DNA from: Polytrichum commune
Taxonomy: Eukaryota; Streptophyta; Polytrichopsida; Polytrichales; Polytrichaceae
NCBI GenBank assembly: GCA_950295325.1
Contig: OX485806.1
Span: 18,476,001 to 18,540,000 of the forward strand
Length of the DNA: 64,000 nucleotides
Reading direction: 5' to 3'
Shown here: positions 34,691 through 47,267 of the stretch, piece after piece
Layout of the letters: every line of letters starts with the position of its first letter
How positions within the stretch are numbered: position 1 is the stretch's first letter
Translations under genes and position numbers: made by a program
The notes under the pieces: generated by a model
The model's input: the letters and a program-made list of their open reading frames with translations, nothing else
What the model was told of the DNA's origin: nothing
Databases searched by the model: none

Positions 34691-35575
34691 AAGCCACCCA
34701 CATGTGAACCTCCTAACATTCAAGGTACTTTGTCAAATGAGATACATCAATCACCTTTGTCGTAGCCTTCAACGCTTTCCACAAGCTATGGTCATCACAT
34801 ATTAGTTTCATGGTCCTATTGAGTTATACTTATTTCATATGAGAGGTCTACATTGAGTTTTAATTTGGAATGTTTAAATTACAAATTAGAAAGAGTTGTA
34901 ATGACTCCCATTCACCTACCAAAAGTGAGTCCATAACAAGAACATGGAGACCGACCACTGGTTACAAATGAACTGGTCAAGGTTGAGAAATAACAGGAGC
35001 AAATTCAAGGTGTCGGAAAAATTACCAATCGATTTGTATGAATCTATGAAATATACCTCAAATTAGTGGGGGAAAACTAAAAGATAACTATATGTAACCG
35101 GTTGGACTTGAAAACCACTAAGACTTTGACCGATTAGACCCAAAAATCTCCCCGGACACTAGTCCGGAATGTCCAATTTATAGACCCAATATAATAAGGT
35201 TAATTTATAGTGGTAGAGTGCATCAAAAAGGGCAAAATAATCATCATAACATTATTGAACGACGCGAGTCCTCAAAATATAATAGTGGGATGTTGGGAGC
35301 TTTATTTGAATTTGAGTCTTCTTGCATAACTTTTCGAGGATCCAACTGTTATATTTTGAAGGCCCACATAACAAGAGTTGAACATTGAGTAACAATATGG
35401 TATACATACATGACACTACTATTTGGTTTAGAATGTGTTTTGGTTTGTAGTGTTTTTGAATAAGGGGTCACAACACACAAAAGGCTTGCCTTCACAAAGA
35501 AGATTGTGCTACCATTGGAGAGATGGAAAATGTAATTTTTTACAACTGCCATTTTGTATAAAAAAAATCATATGC

Positions 35576-35979
35576 TACTACACTAACTATTGTATTTAGT
35601 GTCATAGGGTATTCTATGTCACTATGGTAACTTTCCTAATGACACTTCTTGTGAATGGGCTTAAGAGTACTGTCATCCCTACTTACTTTTAGTTCATCCA
35701 CTTTTAGTCTGGTATTATTCTGCATCGTAACATATTCTTTCTAAGTTGTAGTGTCAGGCCTCACATGTATTTTATTCCCTCCCTTGGATAGGAAAATTAT
35801 GTAATAATCGACAACAATTTCAACATTGTAAATCTATACCGTGTAAAGTTTATTACAAGGAAAGACAAATAGTGTTGGGTTTTACATTTAATATTAGTGA
35901 CACAACGTGGGCAGTTTACAAGTAATATCAAGCAAGAGAAATAGAATTGGTGACACTTAATACAATATTTAGTGTAGTA
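35576..35979. mobile_element. ACACTAAATA-type MITE, intact
   Basis: The terminal repeats are TACTACACTAACTATTGTAT and, from the other end, TACTACACTAAATATTGTAT. The element is 404 bp with no coding frame. Degenerate relatives occur throughout both duplication units, for example near 11185, 11955, 16180, 17225, 36575, 39225, 40440, 41245, 45115 and 46165. Confidence 0.7.
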
Positions 35980-37142
35980 ATCCCATTCCACCAATTGACT
36001 GCATCAAGAACAACATAATTTTTCAAAGAAAAAAACTAATTGCTTGTGTCAAGAGGTAAAAAATGAAGATAAAAGTCATGCAACATTAAAATATATATAG
36101 AATATGAAATATATTATGAGTGATAAAGATGTAGCTGAATTCAATGCAAATTTGCAAATCATACCAAATGAAAAATGTGTCGGCAAATCTAGCTATACAA
36201 TGACAAAAAATTCAAAATTCTACACCTTGAAAGTAATAAAGCATGATCCATTTGATACCATGTAGGAATCCATGTAGACTTTACATCCATCTTGCATTCA
36301 CATACTCCCTCATTTGGTCCCTCAAGCGAACTGTGCAGCGAACTGGGACCGGCTCCGCCTTTTCCACCAATGAGAGTGCTTGAAGTGTCCTGGTCACGGG
36401 CCCTCAGTCTCGTGTGTGAAGTGGCCCTAAGTTGGTGTGTGGGCCTTGAAGGCTTTCAGGTGAGCCCAATGTAAACACCTCCGGTTTTGTTGGGTCCAAA
36501 TCCGTCATCCACAATTAGTGCACATGCCCAACAAGTGACGACCAAATGCCCAATAACTTATACAAAGTAGGAGGCACTGCACTACATTTGTGTATTCAGT
36601 GTCGTATGTTATTTCATCTCATTGTCTCAACTTTTCTAATGATATTGTCATCCCAACTCACTTTTGGTATATTCTGTATCTTAGCATTCCTGTATTGAAT
36701 AATTCCATCATGGATGTCAATATTTGGGTGAAGTAATTCTTCGTAAGTGACAGTAATGGAAAATTATCAATATATAATATACATTGTTTTACACAAGCAA
36801 TGATTAATAATGTCATGTTTACGTTTAGTGTTGGTGATAACTCATGGGCAATATTTACAATTAATAATGAGCAAGACAAATAGTGTTGGTGACACTAAAT
36901 ACAATATTCAATGTGGTAGGTATGGAATGTTGTGGTGGGGGCGGGAGCACTATTCTTTGGAAGTGAGAACTACTTGCGTGCAAGGCTTGTTATGTAAACC
37001 CCTTGTATAAGTATCTTCATGGCCATATAATATAATAGTCTCATGTACGTAGACGAAAATGTAATTTTTTAAAGAGTAAAATATGTCAACAATGCATACA
37101 TGGTTCGATTTGTTGGGAAAATGCAACTTCATTTTTTTGGTT
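35900..37142 (+). repeat. Left arm of local inverted repeat, copy 2
   Basis: This arm matches 39848-41290 in reverse complement. About 160 bp (36438-36600) are extra in this arm. The two arms and the 2.7-kb middle form a 5.4-kb structure. No ORF shared by the arms looks genic. Confidence 0.65.
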
Positions 37143-37625
37143 GAATAGTTACAAGAATTGTTCTATGAATGTTGAAGAATTAGCTCAAATAAATACATGT
37201 ATTCCGCATGATTGAAGTATGCTCCTTTTGACTATGATCAACTATTTTCGGGCTACGTGAGAACACGCCCACTCCATGTGGAAATGGAAGCCACCATTGC
37301 TTTCATATTCATCTACAAATTTAGGCAGGTTGGAAGCCTTATGAAATTAGTCCAAAGGCCCATCACAGTATTGTTCCAAATCAGGAGGACAAGGTGACGA
37401 AGTTGGAAGTGTTGCTTTAAGAGTTGAAGGCGATTAGGAGCTTGAAGGTATTATATTAACCAAAATTCCAAACCTAGTTTTGTAGCAACAATGCACTATT
37501 AAGCATTAAGTGGGTCAAACATTGCCCACTTTGAGGAGTCACGGTGGAAGTGACAATATGCCATGCATTTGTACACAAAAAATTCAATTGTCAACGATTC
37601 TACAACCAACATGACATAGCTTAGG

Positions 37626-37981
37626 CCATGCCTCATTAAATTAGGCATTCTATAAATACACGCATAAAAAACATAAGACAATCATAGTGGCACACATAAA
37701 TTAAGGAAAAAACATTTTAAAAACATCCAAGATGTGTTTCGACGATGAGATTGCGCAATTCGTGCTCCTATCAATCGTCTTCGTTGATCAGAGCCTTCTC
37801 ACTGTGAACACAATAAACATGCCGCACACAATGCCATTTCAAACGCATTCTATTTGTCCAATTCCGAGCACTTTCCAACCATTTCTTGAAAAATGCTTAT
37901 TTTAGGTGCCCAGGGGGCATGGCGCACATAAATTAAGCTAGTATATTTAATTTCTACAAATGCCTAATTTTATGAGGCCTG
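37626..37981. mobile_element. hAT-like non-autonomous element
   Basis: The terminal repeats are CCATGCCTCATTAAATTAGG and, from the other end, CAGGCCTCATAAAATTAGG, each followed by CATT. The flanks are AGCTTAGG and ACTTAGGC, compatible with a slightly altered 8-bp duplication. Copy 1 lacks it at both matching sites (near 6755 and 8215). The CAGG end and duplication length suit the hAT superfamily. No transposase. Confidence 0.7.
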
Positions 37982-38002
37982 ACTTAGGCTCAATGAACGC
38001 CT

Positions 38003-38307
38003 GCTACACTATTTATGTTGTTTAATGTGTCATATGGTATTTTATGTCATTATGGTAACTTTTTGGATGACAGTTCTTATGAATAAGTGAACAAATGGTA
38101 TACCGTCATGGATGATGGATGAGTTCATCCATCAATCCAAACCCTACCTTCTCTTGTGAGCAACTTGTGATGAGATATTGTGCGTGGATGATTCAAATTT
38201 GGATGGGAAATCACTTGTTAAGTGACAGTGATTGCAACACTGAAAGCAATGCAATTGCACAATGTAACTCCAAATAGTAAGTGACACTAAATATCATATT
38301 TAGTATG
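38003..38307. mobile_element. ACACTAAATA-type MITE
   Basis: Counterpart of 6780-7071. The ends are GCTACACTATTTATG and, from the other side, CATACTAAATATGATATTTA. Confidence 0.55.
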
Positions 38308-39942
38308 AACATTCCTCACTTGTGTCACTGAATGTTAAATTATGAAAGATTATCCATGCCAAACAATTTTTTTATGTTGACATCTAGTGAATGCGGTATT
38401 TCTAGGATTGTAATAATTTGATGTGGCCATTCACAAATAGTGTCCTTCAAATTAATTACCATAAATAGTGTAATTTTGAAGATCAGTTTCACAATTCAAA
38501 CAAACAATTTATGTGATTACCTCCCGATCGCCTTGAATGCTAATTTTTCCATCCTTAACTCATGACGTGCAAATTGTTGTACCCAAGTCTTTGATGGCTT
38601 TCTAGCGGCCACTTGGAACTCATCTCCCATTTTGCACAAGAGCGTGGAAACAAAATTGAAAAAGATGGATAAGTGAGTTGCTAGTGCCTAGTAGCTTGCT
38701 TGTAACATTGAAGTTGTATCGTACATCCCAAGGGACATCACAATCTAAAAAACAAAAAGGAACACGAATGTTAGTACATTGGCGTGTGATGTATGTTCAC
38801 CACATTTTGTGGCTACTCATGTTTGCAACATCACACTCTGCACTTTGTACTCTCTTTTAAAGTTGATGGTGTTTCCAAACCGATCGCCGTGTTAGAAAAC
38901 ACCACGATTGTGTGTTTTATATTATTCGTCGTGTTAGAGTAAAGTACATTGTATCTACCAACTTTGCATTGCAAGGATGTGAATAAGTTGTCCATCAATT
39001 TCAATGTCAGGGACGTGATGCACTTCTATTGGCCCAACAAAGCCTCGTCAACTGTGAAACATTGTTTACTAAGTACTTTGTGGTTCATTTTTTTGGAAAC
39101 CAAACTATGGTATAATGAGTACACCTATAATCATATTCTTAAGCATTGGCCTATAGGTACAAATGCTATCACTAATTGAGCTTTATTATTGCTGTCTGAT
39201 TGAAAAACAATTCAACAAATCTAAGTACATTGAATATGATATTGAGTGTCGTATGGCATTTTATGTCACCGCGGTAACTTTTATAGTGACACTTTCTATG
39301 AATAAGTTTACAATAAGTATCATCCCGACTTACTTTTAGTTCATCCAAACGCCAATTATTGATACAAACTCAAGTATAATTTTCATCGTAGCAAATTTGT
39401 GATGAAATATTATCATAGATGATTGAAATTTGGATGAAAAATCACGTGGTAAGTGACAATATTTGCAACATTGTAAATCTATAATGCCCGTTTTTTTTAA
39501 TTTTTGTAGAGAATTATGAAAATTTTGAGGATGGCTACATGCTAATTACAACATTTCACTAGTGATGTGTGATGTTCAATTGATGATTTTCACCCCCCGG
39601 GAAGGGGGGGGGGGGGCTCAATTTAGTTCAAATTATGAGGAATTGGTTTGTAAAGTATACATATGAGATGGATAGTTTTTCCTTCTGATTATCTGAAATA
39701 AATAAACAAGGTAGTATGAATTTTGGGGACAGGTAATTGTCCCTTGAGGTCACCCTAGGATTCTCCCATGAAGAATTTATTCTATCCCAACACACCTTAG
39801 ATGCCCTAAAGTTCATATGTATTCATTAATGAAGCAATAAATTTTGTCATCCTTTGTCAACCAAAAAAGAAATGAAGCCTTATTTCCCCAGCACATCAAA
39901 CCATGTATGCAAAAGTGACATATTTTACTCTTAAACAAACTT

Positions 39943-40291
39943 CTCGGGGGGGGGGGGGGGGGGCAGTGTGTTAAAAAGTTAAGGATATAGGTGCGAACAA
40001 CCACTATTTTATAGGGGGGTATTACTTTCAAATCTTTTTTTTTTTCACATGCTATCATTATGTAAATTTCTACTTTGGCTTAATAGAAAAATGGCTTGCA
40101 TTACTTATGATTCCAAATTACCTATTATTCCATACCCTATAGTACTTTAAAGATGTCCAGTGCCATTTTTGATACCCTATATTACTCTTAAGCCCAATTA
40201 TAATTTTTTGCTCCCATGTTTTTAAAATACCCTATCATTTGTTCGCACGTGTATTGCTACTCCAACCAATGACTACCCCCCCCCCCCAAAG
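39943..40291. mobile_element. G-tract TIR element, family 2
   Basis: It starts CTCGGGG with a long G run, then CAGTGTGTTAAAAAG, and ends CAACCAATGACTA, C run, AAAG. The flanks ACAAACTT and AAAAATTT are a plausible 8-bp duplication with two changes. Copy 1 is empty here (TTTAAAAATTTACATTTTCG, about 11027). Same family as 26346-26870. Confidence 0.72.
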
Positions 40292-41098
40292 AAAAATTTA
40301 CATTTTCGTTTGCGAAATGAGAGTATTATATTTTATGGCCATGAAGATACTTATATACGGGGTTTACATAAAAATCCTTGTACGCAAGTAGTTCTCACTT
40401 CCAAAGAATAGCGCTCCCACCCCCACCACAAGGTTACATACCTACCACATTGAATATTGTATTAGTGTAACCAACACTATTTGTCTTGCTCATTATTAAT
40501 TGTAAATACCACCCATGAGTTATCACCAATACTAAACGTAAACCTGACATTATTAGTCGTTGCTTGTGTAAAACAATGTATATTATATATTGATAATTTT
40601 GCATTACTGTCATTTACTAAGAATTACTTCACCCAAATATTGACATCCATGATGGAATTATTCAATATATGAATGCTAAGATATAGAATATACCAAAAGT
40701 GAATGAACCAAAAGTGAATTGGGATGACAATATCATGAAACGTATTGATAAGAAATGTCATTAGACTTAGGGCCATTTCACACACGAGACTGAGGTCCCG
40801 TGACCAGTACACTTCAAGCACTCTCATTGGTGGGAAAGGTGGAGCCGGTCCCAGTTCGCTTCACACTTCACTTGAGGGACTAACGGAGGGAGTATGTGAA
40901 TGCAAGATGGATGTAAATTGTACATGGATTCCTACATGGCATCGAATGAATCATGCTTTATTACTTTCAAGGTGTAGAGTTTTGAGTTTTACGTAATTGT
41001 ATAGCTAGATTCGCCAAAACATTTTTCATTTGGTATAATTTGCAAATTTGCATTAAATTTAGATAGATCTTTATCACTCATAAGAAATTTCATATATA

Positions 41099-41106
<8 letters not shown>

Positions 41107-41130
<24 letters not shown>

Positions 41131-41132
41131 TC
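41107..41132. repeat. (AT)n microsatellite
   Basis: About 13 uninterrupted AT units. Copy 1 has only a short TATATAT here (about 11830). Confidence 0.9.
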
Positions 41133-43353
41133 TTATGTTGCATGACTGTTATCTCATTTTATGACCTCCTGACACAAGGGATTAGTTTTTAAATTGAGAA
41201 AATTATGTTGTTCTTGATGCAGTCAATTGGTGGAATGGGATTACTACACTAAATATTGTATTAAGTGTCACCAATTTTATTCTTCTTGCTTGATATTACT
41301 TGTAACCCGCCCTATACTTCTCCACATTTGGCGCAAAATATCTTAAGCGATCAGTCATGGCCGCCTCTACTCTAGAGTGGTTCAATATGTTGAGGTAGAA
41401 TTAGAAGTCCAAAAGCTTATAGTCTTTGGTGTTATTATAGTAATTTAAGCATTGTGAAAGCTTCTAGGGTCTTTTGAAAGGATTGAAGTATGTAAGACTT
41501 CTCTATGCAGCTTACTTCATAGAGGACCCAATATTCACTCTACATGGCTTAGAATGGGGTAAACATTCACAATACGGTAGATGGATCTGAAGTGGTTTGC
41601 TTTCTTAATTAGACCCCTATATTTGATTGGTATGAGGTTTGGTGAGGATCAAAGAGTAAACATCACAAAGACATATGTTTAAAGGAATTTGGACTATGTC
41701 CTGCTATAATAATAACCTCTCTACACTCAATAGTGAACCCAATTGGGAGGACCTATGTATTCATTCAAGAAATCAACAAACATGCACTTCCAATAACTCT
41801 AAGTATATGAGGGAAGACATGTTTTCAATCCAAATTTGGAGATATTTTATCGTAGATGTGCTAATGCAACACGAGTTTTGTTATGTAAATCTAATTGGTA
41901 GAGGTTGGAGAACATGAAAACGATCAATCAACACCCACAGACCCCATCTACTAACTGGGAAGGTGAAAACATTGAACACTAGATATAGAGCCCGGAATGT
42001 AGAAGGTAAAAAAACACAACTGGTTATGTTGAGTATGCATATTAGTGTGAATTATATAGCTAATAAAAATAAAAATTAAAGTTGTTGGTGACACTTTGAT
42101 AATAGCTGGTGCACCTCATATTGACACCCGCCCGATTGTTGGCACACAATGATATCGTTCACACTCATTTTCATAAGGTAGATGGTCCTAAATGGTAGGT
42201 CCTAAATGGTTACTCTTGCCAACTAGCCCTATTCTCCAAGGATATGTAGCAGTCCAAGATAATTAGTAGATTCACATTGAGGCCATAGCCACTTCTCTCA
42301 TAATTTTGGAACTCATATGAATATCATATTCATGATCAAAGTGAAGATTCTTGTGTTAACTGGTCATTTAGGTCATATAGGAGAATGTTGTTATTAAATT
42401 GTCGTCCACCTTATTATGGATTCTCCAAAACCTATACGTGTTCAAGAGAGACCCCGAATGCCAATCTATCCCAAGTTTGGAACAAAAAAACCCAATAAAG
42501 ACATCCTCCCAATTGCAAGAAGGCTGGATTTACATGAAACATCCCATGACCAGCCTGTTAAGGTTTTAGGAGATTTGAAGTGTCATTTCTTTTACAAATG
42601 ACATGCCTAGCCCTATGAACGGGGAGAACCGACCGCTAGTTAGTTACCGCAAAGAGCTGGTTGAAGTTCAAGACTTCAGGAAAACTGCAGTTCACTTTTG
42701 AGAATATACCCCAAATTCATAAGAAAACCCAAAAGATGTCAACATGTAACCGGCTGGACTTGGAACACTACGAACTCCACCGATTATGCCCAAAACTCTC
42801 CCTGGAAACTGGCCCAACCCCCAGCTGTAAGAATTCACATAAAGAACCCAATCTTAGCGACACCAGGGGCCAAATGACATTATTACTAGAAAACATATTT
42901 CTATATAATTGCAGTCAATAAAGGCCCCTTTTCAGCTTAATATACTGCGTTGACTGCATTGGACTGCGTTGGACGAGTTTCCGTAGACACCGCGAATCCC
43001 TAGCCCATGTGTGAATGACTTTCAAGTAGTTTGCAAATTGTTCAATACAAATCTTTTAACGGTTTTATGAACACCTGGTCAAGTACAACTTTTTCTCGAT
43101 ATTAGGCAAGCTCGTCCTATGTTCATCTTTATACAATCTCAGAGAAACAAACACTATAAATTCCCAGGATCTCCGACAACTGAAGAAACAGTCGATTTAC
43201 ACCTTCTCTGGCCGCTCGTGAAGGTATTGCACATGTGTACGTTGTTGCAATAAGTGTCGAGGCCGATGCCTCCATTGCTGCTGACACAGTTCCGTGCGTT
43301 ACTGGACGGGCGGGCCATGTCCTTCCGAAGAGCTCGAGTGGCAGGCATCTTGT

Positions 43354-43584
43354 TCATTGAATCTCTGAGTTGTGTGGCGAGTTGCCAGCTTGCATGTCTA
43401 AGTTAGTCGAGCGTGGCAAGTGCAGCTCTTGGAATGGGCTGAGTCTGTGAGTCAAGTGCAGCATCCCTGCCACTCGCTCTTTGATGGAAACTTGACGCTG
43501 GGGAGCAGCAGCACTTCTTGAGAGGCTGGAACGACGAGAGACGGCAGAGCTTTTGGGGAAGAATGCTCTCACTACGGTTGCCAT
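43354..43584 (-). CDS. Hypothetical 76-residue basic protein, copy 2
   Basis: Counterpart of 14675-14905 with the same start context (GCCACCATGGC) and the same stop. Substitutions seen are Asp to Val in the SSA(D/V)SRR segment and His to Arg in the LHLP(H/R)STN segment. The region upstream of the ATG carries small indels relative to copy 1 that change the upstream frame, supporting a start at the internal ATG rather than further upstream. An overlapping plus-strand frame present in copy 1 (14439-14681) is broken here. Not recognised; a targeting-peptide-like N-terminus is the only functional hint. Confidence 0.35.
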   Translation of the reverse strand: MATVVRAFFPKSSAVSRRSSLSRSAAAPQRQVSIKERVAGMLHLTHRLSPFQELHLPRSTNLDMQAGNSPHNSEIQ

Positions 43585-44253
43585 GGTGGCCGTTGGAATC
43601 CCACCAAAACCTCCATTCTCGTCAAGGGTTAGCTTCAGAATATTTGAGGCCTGCCTGTGTGGAGGTGGATCGGCCGATGTTATGCACACGGAGCATCTGT
43701 AGTGCCAGTCCTGGATATGCAGTTTCCAGAAGCTTGTAATCAAACAAGGACAGCGAACTTCAATTTCATCTGTGAGGTGCTTGTCCAACGATCTCACTCC
43801 AATATCTTGAAACATGTGTCTTTATGTTGTTTGTTATATGGACCTCATTGAAGCCTAAATCCCTCAACTATATAATAGAATATGTATACGACTTATAATC
43901 CCACTCATCACAAAGGGTCTCTAGATTTGTATATCCACAATGATTTCATTGTAATTGAAGCATGTTGAACTACATATGCATACTAAACACAGGCTTTGAA
44001 TTCACATGTCATGATTGATGGATCTTATAATATTCTAATGAAATGTCATTTGAATCAATGTTGAGATACTTCATAAAAGACACTAAATCCTCAAGGGTCG
44101 GGAACGACAATGACATTGTACAGAATTGGAGTATGTGCTCAAATAAAATGAGCCATTCTATGTTCATTGCAGTTAACAAAAATGGCAAGACCTATGCGAT
44201 CAATTACAAAGAAATAAGAACATACACTTTCACCTCCTAGAAGTCGAAAGTGC

Positions 44254-44535
44254 CTATTCTACAACCACATACATACCTACCTTAATGAAGTTCCTTGCAT
44301 GGTCCGTGCTTTTCGAACTTGCTCCCGCAGAAAAAGAAAATAAAACATAAAACAAATGAACATTGATATTAGCTACCAGCATGATGTTGAAGCCCGTTGA
44401 CCCTATCTTGTTCAAGACTTCCCTTGTCCACAACAATGTTTGCTGCCTATTTTGTTCACAATCCCCTCCTGCACCAAAATAACTACCCATCGTGATGGTT
44501 ATGAATTTTACTATGAGTGCCCCCCGCCCCCCCAA
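44254..44535 (-). other. Conserved exon-like ORF, copy 2
   Basis: Same frame as 15310-15594, with CEQNRQQTLLWTRE, LVANIN and STDHARNFIK followed by GTAGGTATG. Not recognised. Confidence 0.25.
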
Positions 44536-45306
44536 CCGCGGGTAGATTTACCAATGCAACAAGATTTTTTTTGTAGAAATCTTATCAGTAGAGGTTGGAG
44601 AACAGGAAAATTGAATCAAATAACACCCACATACCTTAAACCATTGATCATGAGGGTTGTGTGAGTGAGAGGATGGGGATAGTTAAATTAAGATGGTAGC
44701 CCTTTTTTGTTCTTTCATTATTTGGAGATATTATGGAAGTTATCCAATGCAGCTCTAGAATGTTATGCTCTAGTATGTAATTGCAATTGTGTAGAAAAGG
44801 ATGTGTGGCATATAAAGTCAATTTTCTAGTTATGGAATTTTCAAAGATTTCAATGGTCATGACTCACGGGGCCTCAAGCCACGAGCTTAATTTGGTGCCC
44901 CTTAGCCACATAAATTGGTCATCGACTTGTCTAATAACCCTTAAGCATTTAAGATTTCCTATCCAAGTTTCAAATAAGAACATGAGGTACATAATTCCCT
45001 TTCAAGCCAATTACGTCTAAAGTCACCGAGGAGTCTACTTTTTCACTTTTCATCCACTTTCTCAAAATGGAACAGGTGTGGAAGAGACTTGGGGTGTCCG
45101 TTGTGTTCCAAACTGCACTAACTAGTGTATTAAGTGTCATATGGTATTTTATGTTACTACAATAAACTCTTCTAGAGACGAGTTTAGAAATATTGTCATC
45201 TCAACTTACTTTCAAATCATCTAAATGCCAATTATTAAACAAAGTTTGGTATAATTTGCATCCTAACAAATTTATGATGAAATGTTGTCATGGATGATTG
45301 GAATAT

Positions 45307-46082
45307 CTCGGGGCGATCACACCCCCTTACGTTTCATAACCACGTGAAATAATGGGATATTTAATGGGGGCTATTTATGCACCTCTCAATATTTTTTCCC
45401 TCCCTATTTGTAGATAAAAAGCTACTTTAACGTATTTCTTAGCATCCTATATTTATTTTTAATTGTTTAGAGGGGCTAATTTTTGGCACAATCTATTCTA
45501 TAAATCATACAAATACCAAATACTGGACAAAAAAAACTATAGCATTGCGAAACCGACTATGTGAGCAACAAACGTTCCATACCATTGTCATTCATTTGTT
45601 TCCAATTAGTAATACCAATCCTAAACCCTGCAAAGTATCATTCGAAACACGACCAAAAACACTTGGATATTAGTTAAAGGGTCCCACATGTTCAGCGTCC
45701 TTGCAAAACTGAACCGCCATTAAGTTTTGCCAGCACATTCCTTCTCCCAAAAAATTCCCACAACATTTCCCTCCATACTAACGCGCTTGATTCAAAGTTG
45801 AATAGAAACTACACACTTCTTTATCCAGGCAATCAAACTCATAATTATTCTACTCATCCTACTACACACTTTTAGGAGGATCCTATGTCTATGACCATGT
45901 TTTTTTTTTTCATACTGATTACTATTACGAACCCTATTGTACATATAATCATGTAGAGGACAAATTTCCAATGCTATGGTAGATCTAACGAAATTGAAAA
46001 TTTCACCCTAAACAAAAATAAATTGACCCCCTTTTTTTTATCTCATGTAGTTTTCTAAAGTTCCAATAGTCACCTCCCCGAG
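45307..46082. mobile_element. G-tract TIR element, family 3, copy 2
   Basis: The ends are CTCGGGGCGATCACACC and, from the other side, CTCGGGGAGGTGACTA. The duplications TGGAATAT (45299-45306) and TGAAATAT (46083-46090) flank it. Same site as 16366-17145. Confidence 0.75.
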
Positions 46083-46797
46083 TGAAATATGGCTAAACAA
46101 ATCACTTAGTAAGTGCTAGAAATGGCAATACTGTAAATTTATACTGCCCAAAACAATTTATAAGGAATGACAAATAACGTTAGGTCAATATAGAGTGTCG
46201 GTGACACTGCGCTAGGGTTTACATTTATAATTGAGCAAGACAATTAGAATTGGTGATACTAAATACATTACTTACTGTAGTGACCATGTAACTAATCTTA
46301 TTTATAAGTGGGTTGTTGAGAGATTGTTTAGAGACAACTAACATGTTGAATTATACACTTGTGACATGATTTTGTCTTGTATGTGTTGTGGGGAGCAGAT
46401 CTTACAATTTTGATTTCTCTAGGCCCCCATTAATGACAACAATATGGCAAATATTAAGGTGTTTGGGCCTTCAAAGCTCATTCTTAAAATTTGACCTCTA
46501 TATTCCATGGCAAGGTTCGTAGTAAAGAATGTATTCACGTCTTATAGTTGAGAGAACTTACCAGTCCCATGAAATGTCATTTGAATCAATGTTGAGTGAA
46601 TCATTAGCCTAAATGTTGAGTTACTACATTAAAAAGATATAATACCCTGAAGGATATGCAGCAACATTGACGTCACATCAAACGATGGTTACTTCGATTT
46701 GGTCGACGTTGGAGTATGTGCTCAAATCAAGTTAACTGGTCTAATCTTAATTCCGGTTAACAAACTTGGTAAATACTTCAAAGAATAAATAGGATCT

Positions 46798-47019
46798 TCA
46801 CTTCCACCTTCCATAATTTTTGCATTCAAGCCCCGATTTTTCAAACTTCAAATGACCATCCACGTAATTCGCCATAGTTGCAAACTGGACGACGCAATCT
46901 TTGATCTGATCCAACGGCCAAGAAATCGTGTGGGGAGTATCGAGTTGGAAGTACCCACAATAGCGCCACACGCCTACCTCAATGAAGTTGTTCATACTAT
47001 TGGTGCTCTTCATGCTCAC
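46798..47019 (-). other. Exon-like ORF, unrecognised
   Basis: A 73-residue frame with parts NNFIEVGVWRY, YFQLDTPHTISWPLDQIKDC and GHLKFEKSGLECKNYGRW. Its start resembles the STDHARNFIK segment of 44254-44535, including the GTAGG that follows. Diverged relatives occur in the R1 repeats. Copy 1 is frameshifted and copy 3 has lost it. It looks like a remnant of a multi-copy gene. Confidence 0.25.
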
Positions 47020-47063
47020 TCATAAAACTAACTATTGTTCATGATGGCTCCAAGCCTAGTCGT

Positions 47064-47267
47064 TTGGTGCGGGGTAATTCAAGAACACCTTTCATTAATG
47101 CAAATTGGTTCCATCAATTATATGAAGATTTTCATGGTGACATCGCCCAATACGCATGCAAGCTTTGTGACCAAAACCGCTTTCCGAGTGTCTACACCCA
47201 CAGCGGATCGGCTAGCGTCGAATTCAGAGCACCACTCCCCAAAAATCCAAGTGAAGCTTCTTCTTGA
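47064..47267 (+). other. Conserved ORF with CKLC motif, copy 2
   Basis: Counterpart of 18131-18334: same length, few substitutions (for example CDQNRFPSVYTHSGSASVE). Not recognised. Confidence 0.25.

Larger units (their letters stand above)
39848..41290 (+). repeat. Right arm of local inverted repeat, copy 2
   Basis: Reverse complement of 35900-37142 and direct counterpart of 10925-12010. It is interrupted by the G-tract element at 39943-40291 and by an AT microsatellite. Confidence 0.65.
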
